Below the pieces are notes generated by a model. That model was not told the origin of the DNA, searched no databases, and saw only the letters and a program-made list of their open reading frames with translations. Shown in pieces: positions 47,710 to 60,847 of a stretch of 64,000 nucleotides of DNA; positions within the stretch are counted from its first letter, which is position 1, and every line of letters begins with the position of its first letter. A program made the translations under genes and the position numbers. Origin of the DNA: Megalopta genalis (lineage: Eukaryota; Arthropoda; Insecta; Hymenoptera; Halictidae); the NCBI RefSeq assembly GCF_051020955.1, contig NC_135013.1:44335087-44399086 (forward strand), given 5' to 3'.

Positions 47710-47711
47710 GT

Positions 47712-48922
47712 AAGTGTTAAAACGGCTTTGGTTTATGAGGGGGAGATATGACTTTTTAAACCCCTGTCTGCTGACTGTGCTAATTCGATATTGGCAAGGG
47801 CAATATTTTTTTCCGGCGTGCGCGTCCGACCCGACAAGTTCGCATTCATTTGGCTGGAACGTGAATGCACATGCATTTCGTTTAACCAGTCTCGTCTATA
47901 AACCCGTGTCAAGTGTGTGCTAAGTGTATTTTCTTAACCTAGTTTAATATAATTTTATTTAATTGTGGAAAACCACTTTAAGAGAATTATTATTGGACTG
48001 TGCTTTTATGTATTTATAACAAAATGAGAACGGTAACATTGTAAGAAGAATTTAAAAATTTTGTTATTCGTGTGTACTAGACTGCAGATTCGATGTGCTT
48101 TCGATAAAAATGAGCAGAAGAAATCCACAAAATTAAAGGCATTAAAGAAATTAAAAATATTATGACATTATTTTCAACCTTTTAAAGCTATTGAGATAAA
48201 AATTTCAGTTCTACATTATTTTAGCTTGTTGGAAATAGATTATGGATTTTATGCAATTTATAGCGAAAATCAGTAACTGAAATATAAAATTGTGGAGATA
48301 TAAGAAGATTTTAATAATATTCTTACACTGTATTCCACTTATCAAAATTATTAAGAGAAACAATTTATTTTTATTTAATTTCGATTCGGTTTAATATAAT
48401 TATCTTTAATATAATTTTCTTGCAAAATTTTTATTTTGCATAAAGATCCGCAGGCCAATTGTAATCAAGGTGAACAATTTTTATTATGCATGAAAATCCA
48501 CAGTTTATTTATGAATGATTAAGATTGTTAAAAGAGAAAGTAAATGTTTATGTAGTTCTGTTTTCTGCAATCAATGTATAATATTTTTACCTTGCGGAAG
48601 GGTATGTGCATTCCGGTTATTATATTTTAAAGTGGTCAAATTTGGACAACAGATATACAGTGCGACAAACAAAATTGTTACTTTTAACAAGAATAGGAAA
48701 AACAAGTGTACAAATGATAAGTTAAACGAGGAATGCAATGCAAACTATATGTAATCGCTCTTATTTTATTATAAAGTGAATTGCTGTCTCACAGATCTTA
48801 TTTAACAACTCGTATATTGGGTGTCGAAACGATTACTCTCCAACTTGGGGTAAAATTACAATATTGTTGAAAGATAAGTTCCGACTTCCTAACAATCAGT
48901 TTAAATGAATAGCTGCAAATAC
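47712..48922. mobile_element. AT-rich stretch with GACTGCGG-type MITE remnants
   Basis: After TA at 48078-48079 the sequence GACTGCAGATTCGATGTGC starts a family end. GATTATGGATTTTATGCAAT (about 48237), CATAAAGATCCGCAGG (about 48440) and CATGAAAATCCACAG (about 48488) are further ends in both orientations. At least two overlapping or nested copies are likely, but they cannot be separated by eye. No gene. Confidence 0.45.
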
Positions 48923-49260
48923 AGGGTGGCCACTGGAAAACTGAATGGTTTGAAAAAGTTACAGCTTATTCATTTCCAATCTTTTTTATTTTCTTTTTTA
49001 TAGAACTTCCCTTGGATATTGAAATGGTTACATACGATGTTCAGGAACAAGTAAAATTCACTGAGTTTTCCTATTCCAGTGAAAAATCAATCTTCAGACT
49101 CATAGAAAAAAACGTCAGGTCCGACGTTTAGGACCTGAAATCCTGCGCAAGTTGATGAAAAATGTTATGAAGAGAGTACGTATTTGAAAGCAGGAAAATG
49201 GTGACCATTTGAGGGATGTTGTTCTCGTAATAGAATAATAAAAAATTTTTAAAAACATGT
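48923..49260 (+). mobile_element. possible decayed Tc1/mariner-type element
   Basis: It starts after TA with CAGGGTGGCCACTGG. Near 49160-49215 the plus strand reads NVMKRVRI, a stop, then KQENGDHLRDVV, which resembles the V-RR---C-----NG-HF C-terminal motif of some mariner-related transposases. The right end was not found. Weak. Confidence 0.25.
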
Positions 49261-49722
49261 CCTTATGAAAGTTATTTTTTTGTCGTATATTCTATATCAT
49301 TCCACCTTATATGAGGCAGAAAAAAGGGATTGAAGCGGACATCGAAGCAGCTCGTATTAGAAAATATTACAAAATACTTTTTGCACCCCTAATTTAATTC
49401 TATGAAGGGCATATTAGTATTTAAAGTGTTTAAACAAAAGCACTTTTTAAGAAACACAAAACGAAACAAACAAAGTATAAACACAAAAGAAGATAGATAA
49501 TCTTCATTGAAGCACGTTAACGAAGCAACCGTAGCAAACTGGCTAATAATAACGCGAGTCGTGTTTATATTTTTTCGTAACATCTCAAGATTTGCTCATA
49601 TTCTTATTTTGCCTTACTAGACATAAACACAATATTAAAATTCAATATATGACCTACTGTAAATGAAATTGAATCAGAAAATATTCAACATTAAGTTATA
49701 ACGGAATGATTGCTTTGGGATA

Positions 49723-49922
49723 CAGTAAATTCTCTCCGATTGTCCCTCAGCTTGTGACCAAAAATGGACAATTTTGGAAGAGCAGATACAATTATTCGGG
49801 CCTCGTGGCTCGTTTTTATAATCGCCGATTCTCGATTGCCGAATGTTGAATAATCGTATCTACTCTTCCCAAATTGTCCATTTTTGTTTACAAGCTAAAA
49901 GACAATTGGGGAGAATTTACTA
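49723..49922. mobile_element. CAGTAAATTCTC-type palindromic MITE, copy 4
   Basis: 200 bp, TA on both sides (49721-49722, 49923-49924). Left CAGTAAATTCTCTCC, right GGGGAGAATTTACTA. The arms GAAGAGCAGATACAATTATT / AATAATCGTATCTACTCTTC pair well. The centre differs from copy 3 (CGCCGATTCTCGATTGCCGA), so the loop has been partly rearranged. Confidence 0.9.
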
Positions 49923-49924
49923 TA

Positions 49925-52900
49925 TACTGGTTCTTTTTACAAGTTTGCTCCGCTCGATAAGTTGAATACGATGCAATCGTAACAAAATTTGACCCTGAAA
50001 AGTATGGTCAAGAACACTTTTGCGGGAAGCTTTTGATCTGAAAGTGTAGAATACCATCTACGACAGTCATGACATAATCTTTCTTAACACCCTATATACC
50101 GAACAATGAAAGTACTCCGACCCTATTTCACCTCAATTTTGGCAATTATCATCGATTTGATTACAACTTAGCATGAATTTAACAAAAGCGTTATTGTTGA
50201 ATATTTATACTACTATTCGATAGATTAATGTTTCTAAATAATGTAACAAACTTTCAAATATTTATTTAATGTGAATAAAAATTAATACGAATGAAATAGT
50301 AAAGTACGAGCGGTGTCCCTATTATGGAACACCGTTTTCGTACTAAATATCCCAGCGTTTCATATTAAATATCCCTAAAATGGAACGCACATTTCAAATA
50401 TCGGTTCCAAAATAATGACATTGAATATGAAACACGGATGCCAATTTTTTCACAAATCGTACAATGAAAAAGTTAAAGTATCCAATACGGAACAAGATAT
50501 TCTTGCTTCGAAACACCCGTACTCTGATAAACATTTTTACAGTTAATTCTTACATAACAGTATTTGTCTGAGCGAGATTTTATAAAGAATAACGTCAAAA
50601 AATATGGTTAGAATTTTTACATTCACTTTCATAGGATCTACCTATTTTTCATTGTAATATTTGTGCTACTGTTTCATGGATGGGTCATAATGCAGCGGTG
50701 TTTAATCCTAGGCACTTTAATCTTACACGATCCGCATTCCCTAAACATCGTTCCTCGGAGAAGAGTGACAAGCGTGGGATAATAGGAAGGCACACAAAAA
50801 TCTTGTTACAAGAAGGGAATTCAAAGTCGATCAAGGATCCTCGAGGAACTTGGAGAGTTTACAGCATCTAGTCCTCGTAAGCTTCTCGTAAGTAGACCAA
50901 GCGGAAACACCTCGTTACTTCGAGTGTCTGCATTTGTAACTTTTTACAAAAGTCTATTCGGTTACCCTTACAAGCGTTTCCCCCCCGCAAGAACCGAACG
51001 TGATGAAACACTGTTGGACGGCGGTTAGGAAGCCGCTGCAAAAAGGAACCTGCGAGCGGACAAATAACGACGATACATTCCCCGCAGCTGTTCACCAAAC
51101 TTTATCACCATCATTTCTCCCTACAGAGGCGCATGCACCGCGGCAGCGGCGTTGTACACTTGCACACTTGCGCGCTAGTGTCGCGGCGAGTTACACGTGT
51201 AGAACAGGCTGCACGCAGCCGTGGCGTTAAGTTAAGCTGGTGGCGATGTCCTGGAAGGATATCGTAAGTCGCAGACAATTTTCTACCGTTACATGTGACC
51301 GCTCCTCTTATCGGGCTGCGAAACGGCGAGACGGGAAACGCGAGACGATGGAAAGATATATCTACCGGGAAGAATTGGATTTTTAGAGACGATTGCATGC
51401 CACTAACGCTTCACGATCGTTCCCGGACTGCGAGGCGGAATGTCGCATGCTGTTATTTCAAAACAGTCGAGTTTATGCGTTTTGTTGCAATGGAAATTGC
51501 AAAAGGCAATCGGCGCCAAGTGTACGATCCACTGTCGCGGACAAAAGATTAACCCTTATCACACCCTCATTTCTTCAGCTTAATTTGTTGCTCGTGTGTC
51601 AGAGTGAGACTATCGTATATAATCAATGTAGTAAGGTGCAAACAATTCATCTTACTGTATATTTACTGAAAATAAAAGAAAATCATTTACCGTTGCTCAT
51701 CGTTTAAATTTTTACTCACTTATTATCGCTCACATACATTCAAAATTCTTCTGAACTATTAGATTTGAGCTTTGTATAGCTTTTAGGTATCTTTCGACGA
51801 AAAAAGAACTGACATGTCTTCTTCTGTTCGTCAAATTGACACACAAGCCTCTTTTTGTAATAAATATTGTCACATCTTTGCGTCATGTTTTTTTATTGTG
51901 TTAAAAAGAAACAAAAGTTATAAGGTCTGTGATCAATTTTCATAAAAATAGCTGAATAATATATTTTGAAGCCTGAAAATGGTGTCAAATTGACACTACT
52001 TATATGCACAAAGGTTGCAAATCTTCTCCAAAACGAGGTCTCCGATATCGCAATCCATCAGAAGAAATACGATTGATCTTCGATTAACCTGAGAATGCTA
52101 TTTTTTGTCAATCTTAACTTGTTTAATGTTTATCAGTAGGATTTTATGTATTTATGCTAGAATTGACTGGGTTAAATACCAAATAATGAACAAATTTAAA
52201 GAATTTAAGAAATTTTTCACATTTTATTTAACTTATTAAAAGTATTAAAAAAAGAAATATATTTTAATTAAACTCTTATTCTTTACTGTATTTCTCAGTA
52301 AGAAAATGTTTACTTTGCATCTATGTACGGATCTCGGTAGATGCAAATTTCATTTGTATATTTTTGATACTCATCGTTGATGTTGATTTCTTGCACGATT
52401 ATCCTGCTTTTATTTGAAAATGTTGCATCTGTCTTTTAATTATTCCAGCATCGATTTATGTATCTCACTGTTTAAATTTATTACAATTGTAAGATCAGTT
52501 GGAAAACATCACGCAAACGATGGATGCAGCGATCCATTTTTTCGATTATTTTTCATAGTCTGCCTGTTTAGTCAATCCGATTAAAGGCAAGTCTTTACAA
52601 ATTTGTAACACGCTTCCTTCCAAGTAGTTTCCAATCTGTTAATAGTAGTTGCTAGTTTATCCAATGTCTTCGTTTGCTTATGTAGTCATTACGACTTGTT
52701 CCCTTTCGTCAAATAGTAAATTCCGCAATTTTATGCGAGATAAATGAATTTGGATTTTGATATTTGTATACCAAAATAACAAACGAATTCATAAAGTGTT
52801 TCTCCCTAGACAGATCGTTATAAACTAATGTCTGCTGTTCGTAGAAGTCAGGATGCCAGAAACAAAAACGATTGCGTATAACTGTAATTAAAACTCATCG

Positions 52901-53059
52901 TCTAAAATTTATGGCCGCTACTGTATTGTTATTACTTGTAGCAACAATAATATTCGGGCTACTTTTGAAATGCAGTCCTTTGTATTACTATGTTTCAAGT
53001 CGAATGAAATGATGTCTTTACGTAATGTCATACTATCTGATGAAGTTTCTACATTATAT
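49925..53059. other. non-coding stretch with a GC-rich island (about 50680-51560)
   Basis: 50290-50510 has repeated TATTATGGAAC/CTAAAATGGAAC words and a hairpin CGGTGTCC...GGAACACCG. The GC island has several overlapping frames with no recognised domain; at 51246-51263 a six-codon MSWKDI start is followed by a perfect GTAAGT donor (see findings). 51550-52180 contains GTCAAATTGACAC words in both orientations and ends with GGGTTAAAT. 52130-52350 has ends related to the GATTTTATGC family. No gene called. Confidence 0.4.
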
Positions 53060-53305
53060 TTAACAGTATGTTACAGCAAATAAGTTACCGAGATCTAATT
53101 TTCGTTGTAGGTTTCTTCGTTTCGAAGAAACGTGAGTTTTTTTAATTTTTTGTCATTGCAAGTAGTAGCAAAATTAGAAAAGATTAGTTTAATCATTGTA
53201 TGGGAAACTAGTCTCTCTAACATTTCCAAAAACATTCAAGTCATTTAGTCCAATTTTAAAAAAGTTAGCTGTCTTAAAAGGTGCCCAAACAATTTTTACT
53301 ATTAT
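53060..53305. mobile_element. long palindromic MITE, right-half copy
   Basis: It starts at the family block AAGTTACCGAGATCTAATTT, then TTGTCATTGCAAGTAGTAGC, GAAACTAGTCTCTCTAACAT, TTCAAGTCATTTAGTCCAAT and TCTTAAAAGGTGCCCAAACA, and fades at TTTTTACTATTATGG. The left arm is absent. Confidence 0.65.
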
Positions 53306-54361
53306 GGTTTCGTAAAATTGAATCGTACAATTGGAAATGTGGACTAATTCTAAAGTCTGAAGCTTCTACTATTGGTAGCTATCATTTATTTCCTTCCGAT
53401 ATGTTATGTGTGATATACCGGATGAAAAACTTGAGACAGATTGACACTTTCCCTGTATATATTTTTTTTTAAAGCAATATTCCCTAATATTGGTGGGAAG
53501 CTCTCGAGTATCTTGTATTAATGACAACAAACGTCCCTTTTAAAGCACAATAAAATGATTTAAAAAATCGTGTATCAAGTCCTAGAACATCATAATGAAC
53601 ATGAATGTTTAATCTTAACATCCATGATACATTGAGTGGCGAAGAAAATTTATTAATTTTTTGAGAGGTATTGTAATTTGTACTAGTTTCAAAGAGAAAC
53701 GTATTTTCTATTTCTTACTGGTATATTTTACAAATATCGTTATATCTTTTCAGAAAAATAGTTTATTATTGTATGAACGGTTTTTATATATGACCATACA
53801 TGTCAAAAAAAAGTGCGTGAAGACAAGTTTTACAGGCTCAAAAAATTATTAAATTTATGATTGTGAAGTAAACGATTGTCTTTGATGTAGTCACTTTGGG
53901 GTACCATTTCAAATATTTCATTCATCAACGATTCAGAGTGGTCCAATACGCAGCCATTTTCACTGATGGGAATTTCGGATGTAAGCCGTGTCGTTTTAGA
54001 CAAATATTCTATTCTCTGATGAAGCTAGCTGTAATGTTTTCGAAATGTCGAACTATCTTACCAAAAGGGTAGAGCTTGCGGTAGAAATCCGCAACATCGA
54101 GAGATACTTGATTAAAGGATAGCATTCATTTAGGCTGGTGAGAGAAGCAATTTGTCAACAATATTTTGATATGAATACATTATGCTGAAGATGTTTCCTA
54201 AATTAGCAAATATATAAACGTGCAATTTCCGCTGTGTGTACATTAATTTACGAATTACTTTTACAACTAAGTACTTTTTAATTATATTGCGGATTTTCAA
54301 GCGAAATAAAAATTGTCTATAAAGGTATAAAATCTATATAATCATTTATTTGTTTACTTAA
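53306..54361. other. AT-rich non-coding stretch
   Basis: No supported gene or resolved element. Confidence 0.5.
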
Positions 54362-54585
54362 CATTCCAACGGCGAACTCAGGTTACATCTGGACCCAGAC
54401 TGGAAAAATTGATATTTGAATGTTCAGTTTTTGACAACTAATTTTAATTTTCTCATGTTTTGACAAAGCCTATAGAAATACTAACGTATCTAGAAGGAAC
54501 ACCATACAAAATATGTTGAAAACAATTGATAACTAAAAAGTAAATACTCAGTTATATTTTATCAGATAGGTCCGCTCTTAGAAGG
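54362..54585. mobile_element. TTAA-flanked piggyBac-type MITE related to 21455-22288
   Basis: 224 bp, TTAA at both sides (54358-54361, 54586-54589). Left CATTCCAACGGCGAACTCAG; the right reverse-complements to CCTTCTAAGAGCGGACC, a diverged inverted repeat. The subterminal CTGGACCCAGACTGG and CAGTTATATTTTATCAGATA match the subterminal parts of the element at 21455-22288 without its nested insert. Confidence 0.62.
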
Positions 54586-55181
54586 TTAATAATTTTAATG
54601 TGTTGAAAATGATACAATAGTATTTTTCAATTCGTTAACTTTGTTTTCTGTTTTGCATTTGCTCTATTGGTCATTTTGATAAATACATAAAATCTAGTAA
54701 TTATTTAGAGAACTTAAGTACAGTAATTATTTAGTAATTATCTAGATTACTCAATACAGAATAATTTTTTACATCTTCATTCGAACTTCTTTAATTAATT
54801 AATTTGATGATATGCCACTGGCTATTATTTAATTTGTTTGGACGCATCACGGATATCTCAATAATCATTGATACGATAATCTAAACTATTCAAAGAGAGA
54901 GTAAAGATGTCGCCAGACACGGTACAATTTTTAAATAATTATTACTCCGGTATTGTAAAAATAGCTTATATTGATTCCACAAGTGAGAGGATATAATAAC
55001 AATTCTTTTTATTCTGTTCTCTAAAAAGTGTTCTACAAGTATTACATTACCGTGCTGTCATAAAAGTATTCAACAAACAAATTCATACACAAACAAATAC
55101 AAAATTGCAATCGAATTAAAAAGATGCACTTAATGGCAAAGAATTCGAAATTGCAATTATTTCGTTTATTAATGATTCCTA

Positions 55182-55376
55182 GACAGCGGATCTTTATGCA
55201 AAATAAAAATTGTATTTGTGAATTGCGACAACCTGTTGTCAAGTAGAAACTTCTTTCTTTAACAACTTTAATAACTTGAAAATAATACGATGACACTATT
55301 AAATTTTTTAAATCTGTCCTCTGTGTTTTAAATTCAATCTACACATTCTCGTCATAAATGCATAAAATCCGCAATC
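55182..55376. mobile_element. GACTGCGGATTTTATGC-type MITE, copy
   Basis: 195 bp, TA on both sides (55180-55181, 55377-55378). Left GACAGCGGATCTTTATGCAA; the right reverse-complements to GATTGCGGATTTTATGCATT. Together with 2231-2427 (197 bp) and 13897-14093 (197 bp) it fixes the family length. Non-coding. Confidence 0.8.
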
Positions 55377-55378
55377 TA

Positions 55379-56396
55379 ATGATTGCACTGCAGATGTTTA
55401 TGTAACTGCTTATTATTTTGGAAAATTTCAAAAATATATCTTTTATTTTGCATATTTTGTATGTTGTATATATTTTCTATACTATGTTTAGAAACATATG
55501 CATATGTATCGCACATATCATTTATCATGATATTATGCATCACACATGCATATATCATGCTCATGTGAATCGTCTATCTTATTAAATTAATTTAGTCCAT
55601 TAGTCGGCACTTGTATCATAACCGGATAGTGCTGGCAGCAGTTATATATCAATATAGTGCTGAATATACGCCACCACAAACCATGCTTTCAAAACATTCA
55701 GTTGGTAACTAGAATATTAGGCGAAGGCTGTTAGTATTTCGAATTCAAACAGTTTAGGTTTACTATTTAAACGACAAAGTGAATTTTGTGCGAGTGTCTT
55801 CGAATATCTTAAAAATGCCGAGAAATTCGGAAATATATTATATTAATTATTAATATATTAATCGGATATATACTAACGAAAGAATGAATCGAATACGATC
55901 CCAATTTCATCATTCATGAAAATAATGAAAAAGGTATTTATTGTTAAACATGCAATAAAAATGCACCAATAACATCACGTGATATGGAGCGGCCATTTTC
56001 GTTATACAAATTAAATTTACTGATGAACGCCACCAACTAACGTTATCAAATTTAGGAAAAATCCTTCCAATAAACTGTAATTTGAGATATAATACATCAG
56101 AATACCTGTAAAACGTTTCCTGAAACTTAATATTATACTCAATGTAGTGTATACTTAATATTCTACATATTTACACATTTTCGTACGTATTTTGCTTATT
56201 TTTCGTGCATAAATGTTATTATGCATTTTGCATATTCATCGTGCACAAACATTCGCAGTCTATTGGTGATATACGTTTCAGACATCTTACATAAGATGAC
56301 TTTTTTAATCTCTTAATGTACAGAACCCACGAACAGAATAGTCACTCGACATAACCTATAATGTTAATGCGAGTATAAACTAACAAAAGAAGATAT

Positions 56397-56444
<48 letters not shown>

Positions 56445-57591
56445 ACACAATACTATATAAAGGTGTGAATAAGTAGACTCAAAATAACTTTTATGCTTTT
56501 AATGATATTTAAAAAAAAAACTTAGAAATAACAGGAAATAGAAATGTATAAATATAATATTTTGTTAAGTTTTCGTTTAGGTATCGGTAACAGTGTAAAA
56601 GTTACTTTGAGTCTAATAATTATGCACACCACTGTATATTATTTAGTCTCTATTTTACATATAATCCACATAAAGAATCTGTGATACTTTGCTGTTGAAT
56701 CGAAGGAACAAAATATTCAGCATACATTATTCGCAGAAGGAAGATGCGAGTGGACGAAAAGTGGAAGGACGAAGGACGACGAAATGCGATACGAGGAGGT
56801 GACTGTAAAGGGAGAAAGAGCAGTTTGCAACTTATGACGTCTTTTCAGAACACCCATGCCCGCGTTGCACAGTACACAGGTCGGATAATGTGTACAACGA
56901 GCGAACGTCTAGCGTTGCAAAATAGAACTAGGTTGGAATTTGTACTTCAAGATGAAATTCTCGTCTACACGCGCCGGCTATATTCACGAGAACGTATATA
57001 TCCGTTCGGCGGAGTCTATTCGCGATACTGCTTGTTAGCAGATGCGGTTGTAAGATGGCTTTACTCTTGAGAGTGTGCTCGGTCGTTACGGAATTAGCGA
57101 TACAAGGAAACAAGGTCTGTACCGAACATTTCCGATGCGTTTTTCTATGTATTCTCTGCGGCCGAGGCACTCGCCGTTTTGTATTGGATATGTGTACAAA
57201 TTTTACGAATGAGAGTAATTGCTTCACCGCTGTCATATAATTCCACTGACATCTGCAAATTGAAATACGCTATTATTCATTAGACATGTCAAAGTTGCTG
57301 AAACGCTGTGACGCAATTTTAGCATATTAATCGACCTCCTGAAATTTATAATTGTCAACAGTATGGAAAATGTATTTGGAACCTTGTTTTACGTATTTAG
57401 CATTACTGTGTTTAAATTGTTGGCGTTAGAAGTAACAAGTGGGTGAGCTAGTTTATATTCGATTCTTTATAAAAATTTAAAGATGATACGTTACGTCGTT
57501 GATGAATAACCTCTCACAGAAATGCATTAATGATTTCAATAATTAGGGGAGGAAATATTTGTATTTTTTCCCACATAAGTAGACTTAGGAT
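55379..57591. other. non-coding stretch with microsatellite and a GC-richer patch
   Basis: No supported gene. The AC microsatellite is listed separately. The patch at 56735-57240 has a 108-codon plus frame (56744-57070) and an overlapping 102-codon minus frame (56928-57236); neither has a known domain. AAACATTCGCAGTCTATTGG at about 56245 looks like an end of the GACTGCGG family. Confidence 0.42.
56400..56442 (+). repeat. (AC)n microsatellite
   Basis: About 21 uninterrupted CA units. Confidence 0.95.
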
Positions 57592-57730
57592 CTACATGCA
57601 TCTATGGCTTGTTCAGATTTTTTAAATTCCAAGAAGACTTATAAATTATAAATTTGCATTTTAATTTTCTTGTTGAAGTGAGTAATTTTTTTGTCCTAAT
57701 TTAAGAAAATGATGTAGAAAATCCACAGTC
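57592..57730. mobile_element. GACTGCGGATTTTATGC-type MITE, shortened copy
   Basis: 139 bp. Left, after TA, GACTTAGGATCTACATGCAT; the right reverse-complements to GACTGTGGATTTTCTACATC, followed by CA in place of TA. Shorter than the 195-197 bp copies, so probably internally deleted. Confidence 0.55.
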
Positions 57731-58282
57731 CACTCATAAGACTTACTGTTGTCAATGAATCTTAAAATTATTGTTACTTTGGTACGTGCTCTTCTAATCA
57801 GAATGATTGAAAAATTAGACTACAGCATTTTCAAAGTAGAAAATTAATATAGTAGATATAATTAGTAGATATTATTATATGTAGATACTGTTATTAGTAG
57901 TATAGTATACTACTAGAAAGATAACAGGAAACGTAATATTATGCACAATACGTTAGAAATACGTTAGTTTCGATTGAGTTACCATAGTAGTGGATATGAA
58001 AAATACTATGTTAACATACGCAGAGGTATGCTTTATAGAAAAATTACAGCGACAGCATGAAATGTGAAGTAGACGATAACAAACATGCTATTGGTGCAGA
58101 ACACGTAATCCGAGGTCTACATGCACGGATTTCGCTTTAGCCTCAAAAATATACGATTGCAACGTACCGAAACACGCTTTGGTATGTTTTTCACATTGTG
58201 AAGCTTAGTTATACATAAAATGAATCTATACTTTCTAACGCTACCAAATATAAATATATACGAAGTATATATTAATATACAC
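57731..58282. other. AT-rich non-coding stretch
   Basis: No supported gene. TAGTAGATAT-type low complexity occurs at 57840-57915. Confidence 0.5.
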
Positions 58283-58600
58283 AAATTGGTCCCCACGATT
58301 TTTCTGCCCCTTCCGATGATCTAGTAAAAAAATGTTTCCTATCAAAAGTAATTAGTATATAATCGACAAAAAATTGTAGTTGTTAAAATTTAAAAACAGA
58401 TTGAAAAAACAAACAAGGTAAAAAAGACAAGATCACTGTCATAATTTTAAACGGAAGTAAGAAATTTTAACTTCATAATCGAGAAAAATTCAACGCAATT
58501 TGACGTTGCGACGTCGAAACGAATCCAATGCAATTTGACGTCGCGACGTTGAGACGAATTCAATGACTTGGTACATGATGACCTTCAAATGACATAGAAA
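58283..58600. mobile_element. CAGGGTGTGACAC-type element, copy 2
   Basis: Shares CCACGATTTTTC, AAAAAAATGTTTCCTATCAA and TAATTAGTATATAATCGAC with the element at 12083 and, near its right side, GATGACCTTCAAATGACAT (ATGACCTTCAAGTGATCAT in the other). The CAGGGTGT end itself is lost. It contains a 35-bp tandem duplication (58491-58560). Confidence 0.5.
58491..58560 (+). repeat. 35-bp tandem duplication, CpG-dense
   Basis: Two adjacent 35-base units (58491-58525, 58526-58560), each containing GCAATTTGACGT and GACG, differing at a few positions. Each is rich in CG dinucleotides in an otherwise AT-rich region. Confidence 0.8.
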
Positions 58601-60085
58601 AAAAATTGTCATAAATCGATTGCCGCAATATTTGAAATAATTAATTTTTTGTATAATTTATATATATTTATTGTTGGAAAACATATTTTAATTTGCAACT
58701 CCATTAGCGAGAGTATGGACAGTCGCGGACAGCACAATTATACCTGAATAGTTTAATGTCATCGAATTAATTGATTTAATATTTTGTGTATAGTCCCTTA
58801 CGGACGTAATAATTATAATTTTGAATGAAATTACATGCATATGAATTCCTTTTTTACATTTATATAAATATAATTAAAAGCTAGTTTGACGTAAAACCAT
58901 TTTTATAACAATCGCATAACTAAAGAAAGTGTTCTAATAATTTCTCATAGGAACATTTTTATGATATCGGGAATTATATAATAAAAAATCTGAAGCCGGT
59001 CATTTTAACTTTCGATCATGACTTATACATTTTTATAAAATATAAAGTGCAAGAATTATTTAAAATAAAAGGTATGTAAAATAATCGGATAACTTAGATT
59101 TTAATGAGAGAATTTGATGAAATTGTTGTATTGTATCGTCGTAGACGATTATTTTGTACTAAAAGTAATGTTACATATTACAAAACTTTTCCGTAAACAG
59201 CCTCTCCGTTATTTAGTCACGTAAAATTTGATTTCACTACGAATCGTGAAACTAATTGAGTAGTTTCTAGCTGCAAACCATCGACGGCATTAATTTGTAA
59301 TATTTATACTAACATTGTAGACTAGCCTATAATTGTTGTACGGATAGATTAGTTTGACATAACGCTAAATAAATTACTAATAAGCAAGATGTCGATTCCC
59401 AGTAGGGACGACGTAACTGTTACTACAGGCTGGTACATGTGCAACATTGGACTAATTAGAAGTTAATTGCCTGTATAAATGTTATACTATTTACCACCGA
59501 CGCGGTACATTACACACGGACGTTACCTAGAGCCATGTAAATGTTAGATTATTGGCAGGCGGCTCGTCGATGTGACATTAACGCATACAGGATTTTGTCA
59601 AACGATACTGTCGTCGCTATTAGTTCTATTACAAAGAGTTGCCTGCCCACGACGGTTTATCGTGTGCATTAGCACCATTTTCGCTGATATGACTAGTAAT
59701 GGAATTTTGTTGATAAACGTTTGACCGGATTATTCGGAGTATCTGACATATCGGAGTATCGGCCACTCTGCAGACAAAACCACTTAACACATCAATGCGT
59801 CTATAATACAGCGTTCGTGAAAAGCCAACTCGAGAGGATTCAGGCTGTAACTCTAGCTGTTCACACATATCCACGTTCTCTAATTTCAAATTATGAAATG
59901 CAATTGTAACGACAGCAACTGCCATTTCATAAACAATAATTAGCATAATAGGCGTGTATATTCAAACGTCTCATTTGAAATGTTTAATGCTAAATGTCTT
60001 ATTTAAAATATCCAATGTAACATCTTTAATTTAAAATATCTAACGTAAAATGTTCAATGTCCAATGCCAACTAGACCATAATTAG
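58601..60085. other. AT-rich non-coding stretch
   Basis: No supported gene. 59390-59940 is slightly richer in GC with overlapping opposite frames (59629-59946 minus, 59721-59909 plus) and no motif. 59970-60085 begins the AATGT minisatellite. Confidence 0.45.
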
Positions 60086-60813
60086 AATGTTTTTTTTTAA
60101 TTTTGCTGTTGTTTAAAATGACGAAAAGAAATAAAAATCTCTCGAATCTGCAGTTTTTATAATCTTTTAACGCTTGTAACTTTTGACTTCGCGTTAATCG
60201 ATTTCGATGAAATTTTCAGTGTACCGAGGTTTCCAAAACGCATTTTTCAAATTTTTAGTTATAGACTCAGGCAAAAAAGTTAGAAAACGAGAGCTTTTTA
60301 TTTTGTTTTGTCGTTCCAAGTAATAGCAAAATTGTGACAAAGTAATATTTAATCACTGTTTAGTATACTAATCCCTATTATCATCTAAAAATAATTCAAA
60401 TCTTTTAGTCCAGTTTTAATAAAGTTAATTGCGTTTTAAAAGGTGTCCGAATATTAAATGGGAGTCGTGTATATTAAATGTCTAATATAAAATGTCGAAT
60501 GTATGATGTCAAATGTATATTTAACACAAAAGTCTAATGTAAGATAACTAATTTAAAATGCCTAATGCAAAATGCCGAGGGTTAAATGTTGAATGAAACA
60601 GGTTCAACTGAAATCGTGTAATGTAAAATGTTTAACGTAAAATGCTCAATATTAAATGTCTTATGTTTAATTTAAAGTGTCTATCGTAAAATATGCAATA
60701 TAACGTATATAATGTGAAATGTATATATTATATTATAACCTATATTATATATTATTATTATTATATATTATATTATAACCTATATATATTATATATTATT
60801 ATATATGTATATA

Positions 60814-60847
<34 letters not shown>

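Noticed and set aside
51550..52175. Possible TTAA-flanked element (TTAACCC...GGGTTAA)
   Set aside because: Inverted similarity does not extend past the CCC/GGG next to TTAA, so chance is as likely.
56744..57236. Opposing 108- and 102-codon frames
   Set aside because: They overlap in opposite directions in a GC-richer patch, neither has a motif, and no splice sites make one preferable.
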